Of a stretch of DNA of 64,000 bases, positions 1 through 6,809 are shown piece by piece. The notes beneath the pieces are model-generated. The model was not told the DNA's origin. It ran no database searches and saw only the letters and a list, made by a program, of their open reading frames with translations. Both the position numbers and the translations under genes were made by a program. Position 1 is the stretch's first letter. Every line of letters begins with the position of its first letter. The DNA comes from an uncultured Colwellia sp. (GTDB lineage Bacteria > Pseudomonadota > Gammaproteobacteria > Enterobacterales > Alteromonadaceae): assembly GCA_913049915.1 (NCBI GenBank), contig CAJWZC010000002.1, positions 35,318-99,317 on the forward strand, written 5' to 3'.

Positions 1-138
1 TTTACAGAAGATAAGTCAAACGGAGATTGTTATAGCTTAAGTGTGGGTTGGGATGAACAAGAATGTTATGCAAGATATACGGAAGCTTGCAGCGCTACAA
101 TTCCTGCAAGTGTGAATAATGTAATAACAGGGTGTTAA
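1..138 (+). CDS. C-terminal end of a Cys-rich protein (partial, 5' end outside window)
   Basis: An open frame runs from the first base to a TAA stop at 136-138, giving 45 residues with no start, so this is the 3' end of a gene beginning to the left. The tail holds four cysteines (in GDCYS, QECYA, EACSA and a terminal ITGC), a pattern typical of disulfide-stabilised exported proteins. It is followed by an attC-like hairpin at 182-262 in the same orientation, so it is probably the gene of an integron cassette. I do not recognise the family. Function unknown. Confidence 0.55.
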   Translation, partial: FTEDKSNGDCYSLSVGWDEQECYARYTEACSATIPASVNNVITGC

Positions 139-181
139 CTTTTTCCTATGTATTAAGTCGTTCTAAAATAATATTATATAC

Positions 182-262
182 AAGTTGCTAAAGGAAAAAT
201 AACAGTTGGCCATCGTTTCGCGATTATAGCCAACCATTCTTTTCCGCTTAGCTTAGTGTTAT
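182..262 (+). repeat. attC-like integron recombination site 1
   Basis: An imperfect palindrome lies just after the first gene. The inner arms GTTGGC (205-210) and GCCAAC (229-234) are flanked by GGAAAA (193-198) and TTTTCC (240-245), and further out by TTGCTAA and TTAGCTTAG. It ends in GTGTTAT (256-262), the GTTA-type right core of chromosomal integron attC sites. The left core is degenerate. Its position directly downstream of a same-strand gene fits a cassette boundary. Confidence 0.6.
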
Positions 263-390
263 CAAGACAAAATCTAATCCGAATCATTGATTGGCGTTTA
301 TTAGCTTAGGTAAGCAATGTGGTATCAGGAGACATTTTGGTGTTATTCTTTAAATAATAAAATTACAAATAAAAACGCTACACATGTGCT

Positions 391-482
391 ATAAATAAAC
401 TTCTTTATTTTATGATTTCGCTGTAATTCATTATTTTTATTCTTGTAATTCACTGTTACCAAATTCATTAATAGGGCGTTAG
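391..482 (+). repeat. Possible degenerate attC site (right core only)
   Basis: The sequence TAATAGGGCGTTAG ending at 482 closely resembles the right end of the clear attC at 915-999 (TAACAGGGCGTTAT). Upstream I see only a weak palindrome (ATAAATAA near 391 against TTATTTTTAT near 430) and no clean left core. No gene is visible between 263 and 478, so if this is a cassette boundary the cassette is empty or decayed. The left limit is a guess. Confidence 0.35.
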
Positions 483-540
483 AGCTCAATTAATATAGAG
501 CACACTATAGGATTTAGTATGATAAAAAGAACAAAAAACT

Positions 541-902
541 TATAATGGTGGCGCTTTATTTATTTACGCGGATACAGACTATTGGGCAAAGCTTTTATTT
601 GAACGGTTTAAGTCTGGAGATAAAGGAATTCCTACACAGTGACTCCCTTAACGGGTGAGGATGCTTACCACTATTTAGTTGAGAAAAATTATCTATACCT
701 TAAAATAGTAAGAAAAAATAATAAATTTACTTTTCTTTATTCAGAAGGTGGTGAACAATGGTCATACCTAAGATCTTTTAGTTTAACATCAACAAAGGCG
801 ATCAAGGGTAGGTTAATAGCGCAATCACCAATTAGTAAAAACATAAAGTTGTATATTCTAATATTCTATTTAAGGAATAAAACATTAAAATTTTTGTGGT
901 AG
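541..902 (+). pseudogene. Decayed DUF1349 (concanavalin-like) gene, frameshifted
   Basis: Two adjacent frames together make the core of a DUF1349 protein, a small beta-sandwich family. The first (541-639) reads GGALFIYADTDYWAKLLFE and stops at TGA 640-642. The second continues from 639 with EDAYHYLVEKNYLYLKIVRK, then FLYSEGGEQWSYLRSF and an AQSP motif typical of the family's C-terminal half, ending at 902. A frame change near 640 joins them and the N-terminal third is missing, so the gene is broken. It sits between GTTAG at 478 and the attC ending at 999, so it was probably carried in by an integron cassette. Confidence 0.6.
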
Positions 903-914
903 TTTAAAGCTCTA

Positions 915-999
915 ATAACTTGCTCAAACGGACAAATCACAGTTGGCTAGCATTCGCACATTTTAGCCAACTACAATTCTTCCCTTAACAGGGCGTTAT
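915..999 (+). repeat. attC integron recombination site 2
   Basis: This is the clearest attC in the window. The left core ATAAC (915-919) is the exact reverse complement of the right core GTTAT (995-999). After the left core comes TTGCTCAAACGGAC, close to the sequence seen in many chromosomal attC sites. The central arms AGTTGGCTA (941-949) and TAGCCAACT (964-972) form a perfect 9-bp stem. The right end reads AACAGGGCGTTAT. The next gene starts 18 bases downstream, the usual compact cassette layout. Confidence 0.8.
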
Positions 1000-1016
1000 A
1001 TTCATAAAGAGGTTCA

Positions 1017-1742
1017 ATGAAAAACTTAAGCATTCTCGCCTTATTGGCATTTTCTTCTTTCTCATATGCAAACAGCAGTGTGCCCAACAACCGTCATGTT
1101 TCAATAGTAGGAACAGCACAACTAAAGGCTATACCAGATATTGTAGTTATTAAACTAGAAGTAAAAAGTTTAAAGACAAAAAGTATAGACGCAAAAAAGG
1201 TTGTTGATGACAGGGTTAATAACTTCCTAGATGGTTTAGCTAAATTCAATATCGATGAAGAAAACGTTTCAGCTTCTAGTATAACTACACAGCCTAATTA
1301 TTCTTATTCAAAGAACAATAAACAAGAGTTAGATGGATATACAGCAAGTAGGAATATAAAAATCACTCTAAATGATATTAAACTTTTAAATTCTTTTATG
1401 GATTTTGCTCTAAGTGTAAAAATTGATGAGATCAGTAGCATCGAATTAAAATCATCAAAAGCAGATTCGCTAAAAGATGAGGTTAATGCTTTGGCTGTAA
1501 AAAATGCTAAAGAAAAGGGTAAATCATTGGCTAATGCTTTTGATGCTAAATTAGGTAAAATTTATAGTATCAACTCAACATCTAATAATAGCCGCTATCG
1601 ATATGGAGCAAACAGCGATATAGAGCGTATTAAGGTTACAGGTTCACGAATCAGCAACCCTTCCCGGACAGGTAAATACCTTCAAGAGAATATTGTTTTT
1701 TCAGCATCAATTAATGTTGTATTTGACCTAGAAGTAAAGTGA
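1017..1742 (+). CDS. SIMPL-domain (DUF541) exported protein, integron cassette gene
   Basis: This 241-residue protein has an N-terminal signal peptide (about residues 1-18, ending SYA) and a full SIMPL/DUF541 domain. The signature GTAQLKAIPDIVVIKLEV lies at about residues 32-50, and the family's C-terminal strand is seen as VFSASINVVFDLEV. SIMPL proteins such as E. coli YggE are periplasmic or envelope proteins tied to oxidative-stress protection; the biochemical role is not settled. The ATG follows AGAGG at 5-base spacing. It sits alone between attC sites 2 and 3 on the same strand, so it is a complete gene cassette, probably read from an upstream array promoter or its own short leader. The domain call is firm; the physiological role is inferred. 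Confidence 0.88.
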   Translation: MKNLSILALLAFSSFSYANSSVPNNRHVSIVGTAQLKAIPDIVVIKLEVKSLKTKSIDAKKVVDDRVNNFLDGLAKFNIDEENVSASSITTQPNYSYSKNNKQELDGYTASRNIKITLNDIKLLNSFMDFALSVKIDEISSIELKSSKADSLKDEVNALAVKNAKEKGKSLANAFDAKLGKIYSINSTSNNSRYRYGANSDIERIKVTGSRISNPSRTGKYLQENIVFSASINVVFDLEVK

Positions 1743-1745
1743 ATA

Positions 1746-1834
1746 TAATAAGCAACTCAACAGAACTAAAAACAGTGGGCTGTTCGCTCCGTTCGATTTC
1801 ATCCCACTATTTTAGCCTCTTAATAGGCCGTTAT
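1746..1834 (+). repeat. attC-like integron recombination site 3, end of array
   Basis: The site starts a few bases after the SIMPL gene's stop. Its stem pairs CTAAAA (1766-1771) with TTTTAG (1810-1815) and AGTGGG (1774-1779) with CCCACT (1803-1808). It ends TAATAGGCCGTTAT, with the GTTAT core at 1830-1834. The left core (around ATAAGCAAC) is imperfect. No further attC is visible to the right, so this looks like the distal end of the array. Confidence 0.65.
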
Positions 1835-2278
1835 GTTTTCAATATGATTTTCATACTTATACTCAAAATCGGATTACATATTAATTCTAATAATAAGGAT
1901 ATAAGAGTAATGGGACGTTTATTTATATTAGCGCTAACGTCTCTGACTAGATATTAGGCATTAGGTAATAGCTCTCAATCAAACTATCGTAAGCCTTTCC
2001 TGTTATTGTTGGAGTAAGATCTAATCAAGTGATTGATCCTAAAATTCTATTAGCTAAATATCGTTTTCTCTTGCAGTATACCGAGGTGTTTGTGACTCAT
2101 GCAATAACACTGTGGGAGTGTTTTTTCCTTTAGCGCCAGACTTTACCTATGGCCACTTAACAAAAAAAGAATTTTAAATGGTAGATGTAATGCACTTAAA
2201 TAATCATCTTCAATAAATAAGTAGTTAACTTTTATTTGTTATTTGCACAAACCATCCCGTTATTAATCTATTTTTAGC
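1835..2278. other. Intergenic, no gene supported
   Basis: The stretch lies between the last attC-like site and the 3' end of a minus-strand gene. A 42-codon stop-to-stop frame on + (about 2000-2135, including VIDPKILLAKYRFLLQY) has no convincing start and no family I recognise; it may be a remnant. No terminator or further attC is clear. Confidence 0.5.
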
Positions 2279-2593
2279 TCAATAAAGTAACGACTGAATG
2301 GCATCTGATACCGTTAAAAAATGTATTTTAGTCAGACATAACTCAGCTTTACTGAACTCGTTGGCGCGAATTAACTCGGTTACTTCATTGACAGCTAATA
2401 TTCGCTTTTTTTTGACTAAGGTAAGCTTCCCTAATATTAATTCGATTATATAACTCAAACCACTAGAGTCTATGATGTAATCCTCATCACTAAATATTAA
2501 TTCGTGACACTCAGCAATAAAGTCTACCTCAGAGCCTAAGTAAATAAGCTCATCATCACCATTAAGTTTTAAAATACATGGCCAATAAACCAT
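2279..2593 (-). CDS. Small conserved protein, DUF4144-like
   Basis: This 104-residue cytoplasmic protein has no signal peptide or membrane segment. The opening YWPCILKLNGDDELIYLGSE resembles the DUF4144 family of marine Gammaproteobacteria, whose function is unknown; I make this link from memory of the family's N-terminus. The ATG is preceded by GAGGTGA at good spacing, so the start is secure. It lies 39 bases downstream of the flavin monooxygenase on the same strand and may be co-transcribed. The C-terminal half is a predicted helix rich in Leu, Glu and Ala. Confidence 0.7.
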   Translation of the reverse strand: MVYWPCILKLNGDDELIYLGSEVDFIAECHELIFSDEDYIIDSSGLSYIIELILGKLTLVKKKRILAVNEVTELIRANEFSKAELCLTKIHFLTVSDAIQSLLY

Positions 2594-2632
2594 AAATCAC
2601 CTCAATAAATATTACGACCATAGTAGTCGTCA

Positions 2633-4132
2633 TTAGCTGTTGTTATTTTTTTTTATGCTGTGCAGCTCTGGGGTAAGAGTCTTTCTTTGTAAGCAACGTC
2701 CTCTGGGCTCATCACTTTCATGAAGTACAGTCTCTGAATGCAGAAATTGAGCTGCGTCGGCTGAATCTTTAACTTTAGAGGCACTACGATTTAACATTTC
2801 TGCTTCAAAGTCGGTTAATACACTTTCTCTCACGCCAGCGACTCGCCAATGTGATTTGGGCCTGCATGCTATTGATATCTTTCGGGCTAGTGCTAGAGCA
2901 TCAAGTAGTGCTTGATTAGCGCCTTGTCCTTTGAATGGACTCATAGGGTGAGCAGCATCGCCAATCAGGGTTACTTGATGTCCTTGCTCTAATAATTCAG
3001 GCTCGAGAAGAGCTCGGTCATATACGGGATAACCTGAAACCTGAGCTTCATGGGTTGCTGCTAAAATTTGAGGAATAGGGTCGTGCCACTGACATCTACG
3101 ATACGCTTCATCTTTTAGCGCTTGTCGGCCTAAACTACTCAAGGCTTTTGCCTCTTTTTCTGGTATGGGGAAACTAAGTTGCCACATTACTGAGTCTGAT
3201 GCATACGGCATCATATATATTCGCTCATGACCATTAGCGGTTTGAAATACTGTAGCTGAGTCTAGCAAAGAACTTTCAAGGCCATCGAGATCAGCCAAAG
3301 GGCAAATACCTAAAATCACAATACAACCAAGATAACGTAAAGGGCTTATCTCCTCACTAATAAGTAATTCTCGTACGGTGCTACGTATACCATCTGCTCC
3401 TACTATTATGTCGGCTTTGGCTGTTTTAATCTTCCCATCAACTTGAAAGCTTAAATCTATCGCGTCATTGTTGCAGTCTTTACCACTTTTATTAAAATCG
3501 ACTAACTTGTGTCCCCATTGTACTGCATTGTGTCCACCAAGTTGCTCAAGCAATGCCAAACGCAAAGATTGTCGGGCGATATGAATATTAGTGCGTTTGG
3601 GCGACTTTATTGCTTCTGACTGCAGCCATTTTCTAATACCCCATTCACCAATCACTTTTCCTTCTGTCGTATGAACCACATGTCTTGTTGAGATCAGTCC
3701 TTGTTCTAACGATAAAATACCTAATGCCTCAATGGCTTTACTTGCCTGTTGTAGGGTAAGGCCATACCCCTGAGAGCGAGCATCGAAACTACTATCGCGT
3801 TCATAAAGTGTAAAAGGGATACCGCGGTGCATACAAGCTACAGCTAAAGCCACTCCGCCAATACCACCACCAATAATAGCAACAAGTGGGTAGCTCTCTT
3901 TATCTACTATTGGGCTGTTGTCAGCTTGAATCAAACCTGTTCCACTACAGCTCACGCAATCGTAGAGGTGACCTTTAGGCCTAACGGGTGCTATTCCTTC
4001 GCTATTTGTTGCTTCGAATTTGTCTAACTCTCTCTGATAGCTCAGACGAACTTTCTTGCGGAGTCGCATCGTTTTTTTGCCATGGCCCTGACATTCTTGA
4101 CAAGTAATCCAGTTAATCAGTTTATTTATCAA
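2633..4132 (-). CDS. FAD-dependent monooxygenase with N-terminal DnaJ-type CxxCxGxG motifs
   Basis: This 499-residue protein belongs to the aromatic-ring hydroxylase (PHBH/UbiH-like) flavoprotein group. The dinucleotide-binding GGGIGG is at 88-93, the middle motif is GADGIRSTVR, and the FAD ribityl motif LIGDAAHPMSPFKGQGAN is near residue 390. These enzymes use NAD(P)H and O2 to hydroxylate an aromatic or similar substrate, which cannot be named here. The first 66 residues are unusual: CQECQGHG (C11, C14) and CVSCSGTG (C59, C62) copy the CxxCxGxG repeats of DnaJ and could bind one zinc or act in redox. The start is TTG, with AAGG upstream at long spacing; no in-frame ATG precedes the first cysteine motif. 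Confidence 0.85.
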   Translation of the reverse strand: MINKLINWITCQECQGHGKKTMRLRKKVRLSYQRELDKFEATNSEGIAPVRPKGHLYDCVSCSGTGLIQADNSPIVDKESYPLVAIIGGGIGGVALAVACMHRGIPFTLYERDSSFDARSQGYGLTLQQASKAIEALGILSLEQGLISTRHVVHTTEGKVIGEWGIRKWLQSEAIKSPKRTNIHIARQSLRLALLEQLGGHNAVQWGHKLVDFNKSGKDCNNDAIDLSFQVDGKIKTAKADIIVGADGIRSTVRELLISEEISPLRYLGCIVILGICPLADLDGLESSLLDSATVFQTANGHERIYMMPYASDSVMWQLSFPIPEKEAKALSSLGRQALKDEAYRRCQWHDPIPQILAATHEAQVSGYPVYDRALLEPELLEQGHQVTLIGDAAHPMSPFKGQGANQALLDALALARKISIACRPKSHWRVAGVRESVLTDFEAEMLNRSASKVKDSADAAQFLHSETVLHESDEPRGRCLQRKTLTPELHSIKKNNNS

Positions 4133-4757
4133 CGCTTCACTACCTTTTTTTTTAACCAGGTTTTAACTTTTTCTATGAGGCTCATTTTAACTGATACAAG
4201 CGATACTAGCCTAATAATAAAGTGGTAATTATATCTTTATTACAGTTATGACAATTTATTTTGTCAACGTTATTACTTTTTAAATAAGTCATTTATTGTT
4301 TAGCCGTGAAGTTACGTTATTTGTGATGACTTGATTAAAACATGAAGGCTAAAATAAAGTTAATTTAATTGATAGAACGATGTATTAGTGAGTTATTGAT
4401 TAGCCATTAAATATTGATTGACTCTCTAACTAGGGTAGGCGAATACAAAGAGAGTAACACGGGTCAACATGTCTTACGTGATAGTCAATATGATGATTTT
4501 TTTACTGAGACTTTACACTTTTCGTCAAGTTATACTTTTAAATTGAAAAAACGACGCCTTCGTATGACTAAGGGAAAATTGGCTTCTCTAAGACGAAATT
4601 ATTAAAAAAGTAAAATGATAGAGAAAGAGATGGTGAAAATAGAAGAACAGATAAAAATTAGCGCCAATTTATAAGAAGGTCACGAGTCAATACTCATTAA
4701 AATGGCTACTTCAATTTTACTCACTCGACTTTATTAGCGCAGAGGGTCTGTTATTAG
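4133..4757. other. Intergenic, no gene supported
   Basis: This lies upstream of the monooxygenase and downstream of ycbX, both on the minus strand. It is AT-rich. A 63-codon + frame at 4414-4605 (ending KLKKRRLRMTKGKLASLRRNY-like basic residues) has no ribosome binding site and no recognisable family, so I do not annotate it. The monooxygenase promoter should be here, but I cannot pick it out. Confidence 0.5.
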
Positions 4758-5909
4758 TTAACGAATTAGGGTTACGTCAGTTGTTGGAATACAACTACAC
4801 ATTAAAATATAATCATCTTTCATTTCTACTTCGGTTAAACCATCAGTTGATAATTGCTCTACTTGGCCTTTAACAAGTTTTACTTTACAGCGGCCACACA
4901 TGCCAGCTCTACATGAATAGGGTAGTATCAAACCTGCCTTTTCACCTTGTTCTAATATAGTTTGTTGATTGTCTCCTTTGTGCTTTTTATTCCAAGAATC
5001 AAAAATAAGAGAGACCTTTTTCTTACTTTTACGAGATACAATAGTTGGTGTTGCACTTAAGGAGATTAAAAATGTCGGAGGCACTTTTTTCTTAATAATG
5101 GTAATAGTGTCTGTCAATTTTATTTGCCCATGATTAAGCGGGACTAAATTTTGTCCAAAAAGAACTTCGCCTTTTAATTCACCTTCTGCGGCTTGTCTGT
5201 AAGTCTTTAAGCTTGTTATCGGCTCTTGATGTATGTCTTTGAGCGCTGTTTCTGGGTTTATGGTGGTAAATATACAACGAGTACACGGCTTTCTTAATTC
5301 AAACTCTACTTCGCCTATGCGTATATGTTGCCAAGTATCTTCTGCAAAAGCGTCACAATTATCGATGACCAGATTAGGTCGAAATTGATTCATGGTGATT
5401 ATTGCTGGGCAACGTTTATTTAAATCATCTAATGACGCTTGAGAAATTAGTAATAGTGGGTAGCCGTCTGTAAAAGCCAATTGATTCGTACGATTACTTG
5501 TCGATGGGACATTACGTTTAGATAATTCACCAAAATGTAATAATTGACAAGGACGATTTAAATACCGACTAAACCACTGATGATGTTCACTATTACCTTG
5601 TTGAGCATTAATATTATCATTCCAAACAAATACAGTTTGATAAAGTTCACTCAGTTGGAGATAATTAATTACCAGTTTTGGCATATCGGGCGCGGTAAGT
5701 ACTAACCCTGTTGCAGTTATACTGGCTTGTATCAAACAGATTTTCGGCTCAGTGCGTGCGGTAATAAACTGACATTTATCATCAGTCAGTACAAATCTTC
5801 GATCAAAGCTAAGACCTAACTCATCGATCCAACTGTTTGATAGTTGAATGCCCGCAGAAGATTTTAAAGGATAAACACTGATTTGTGATAATTGCATGCT
5901 AGAAGTCAT
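4758..5909 (-). CDS. ycbX: YcbX-like MOSC domain protein with C-terminal 2Fe-2S ferredoxin domain
   Basis: This 383-residue protein has the three-part layout of E. coli YcbX (369 residues): an N-terminal MOSC beta-barrel (ISVYPLKSSAGIQLSNSWI at the start, then DRRFVLTD), a MOSC core with FRPNLVIDN and the conserved cysteine segment KPCTRCIFTTINPET, and a C-terminal plant-type ferredoxin domain. The latter shows YSCRAGMCGRCKVKL and a final cysteine in LMCSC, the four iron-sulfur ligands. YcbX carries molybdenum cofactor and reduces N-hydroxylated bases such as 6-N-hydroxylaminopurine, taking electrons through the Fe-S domain. It sits apart from other molybdenum genes. Start ATG 5909 has no strong ribosome binding site; a second ATG lies four codons in. 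Confidence 0.9.
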   Translation of the reverse strand: MTSSMQLSQISVYPLKSSAGIQLSNSWIDELGLSFDRRFVLTDDKCQFITARTEPKICLIQASITATGLVLTAPDMPKLVINYLQLSELYQTVFVWNDNINAQQGNSEHHQWFSRYLNRPCQLLHFGELSKRNVPSTSNRTNQLAFTDGYPLLLISQASLDDLNKRCPAIITMNQFRPNLVIDNCDAFAEDTWQHIRIGEVEFELRKPCTRCIFTTINPETALKDIHQEPITSLKTYRQAAEGELKGEVLFGQNLVPLNHGQIKLTDTITIIKKKVPPTFLISLSATPTIVSRKSKKKVSLIFDSWNKKHKGDNQQTILEQGEKAGLILPYSCRAGMCGRCKVKLVKGQVEQLSTDGLTEVEMKDDYILMCSCIPTTDVTLIR

Positions 5910-6112
5910 AGTAGTGTGATAGTTTCAGTAAGTGGATTTAGATAAGTCTGTCTTATTGATAGAATAGTATTACATGAAACAGGTATGTTGTCGTTATACA
6001 GTTATGATTTTATAAGCGTAATATTAGCTAAAAAATAACATTAGCGTTATACCACTATAACTATTGAGTATTTTTAATGATTTTATACCGGGTATTAGTT
6101 TAATCTAAAAGG

Positions 6113-6808
6113 CTAAACAGAAATATTAAGTAATACTAAACTGGCAAGTTTTTTTCTAAGCTTGGTCATTATCCGAGGAAATAGTTGGTCAAGGCGATAG
6201 GTTAACCTTTGTAATTCTAGTAATAACGAGGGATTGTTTTTGTCATTTATTATTGAGCCAATTAAGTTAACCTTTTTAAGTTTCAGTTTTTCAATACTTT
6301 CTTGTATCAAGTTTGCCGGAGTTGATCCTGCTTCAATCACCAGTAACGTACCTTCACATACTTCACAAATAATTTCAGCAGGTATGTTGCTTTGGTTAAG
6401 TGATGTTAATGCGGAAGTATCAAAGACAATACAATCAAAATCAACAAGCCATTTTTTAATCGATTCAAGTAATAAGTGGCTTTCTCGGTATTGTAAAACA
6501 TCACCTATATTTTGTGGGGCAGGGAGTAGGCTATACCCCTTATCCGCCATATTAATAATTTCATTTGGCGATAAGGGACTTGTTAATGACATGCGTAAGG
6601 CTTCTGATAAAACAGGATTAAAGGTATTCATTTCAACCAATAATACTTTTTTACCCACCACTTGAGCTCGTTTAACAATTGCTTGTGCAACTGTAGTTTT
6701 TCCTTCGGCTGCTTGAGCTGAAGTAATCGCTAAGGTTCTATAACCCGAGCCAATAGTTTGATTATAAATTGCTTCTACTTCAGCATAATGAATAGGTAAT
6801 TCTTGCAT
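6113..6808 (-). CDS. Divergent CpsD/CapB-like (BY-kinase fold) ATPase of the exopolysaccharide operon
   Basis: The protein (231 residues) has the MinD/BY-kinase P-loop fold. Residues SAQAAEGKTTVAQAI form the Walker A region, VLLVEMNTFNP takes the place of Walker A', and CIVFDTSAL is Walker B. Typical CpsD/Wzc kinases have an aspartate-rich LLIDAD Walker A' and a C-terminal tyrosine cluster; here Walker A' is E-M-N and the C-terminus has no tyrosine cluster, so kinase activity is doubtful. I place the start at ATG 6808, which follows GGAGG at 8-base spacing; an upstream in-frame start at 6826 would overlap the export gene. It is the last gene of the STAS-OmpA-SLBB operon and presumably regulates polymer chain length or export. 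Confidence 0.8.
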   Translation of the reverse strand: MQELPIHYAEVEAIYNQTIGSGYRTLAITSAQAAEGKTTVAQAIVKRAQVVGKKVLLVEMNTFNPVLSEALRMSLTSPLSPNEIINMADKGYSLLPAPQNIGDVLQYRESHLLLESIKKWLVDFDCIVFDTSALTSLNQSNIPAEIICEVCEGTLLVIEAGSTPANLIQESIEKLKLKKVNLIGSIINDKNNPSLLLELQRLTYRLDQLFPRIMTKLRKKLASLVLLNISV

Positions 6809-6809
6809 A

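Noticed and set aside
1739..1957. 72-codon plus-strand frame after the SIMPL gene
   Set aside because: It runs through the attC-like hairpin at 1746-1834 and has no family or ribosome binding site.
4414..4605. 63-codon plus-strand open frame with a basic C-terminus
   Set aside because: No ribosome binding site and no recognisable family; it lies in an AT-rich gap where such frames arise by chance.
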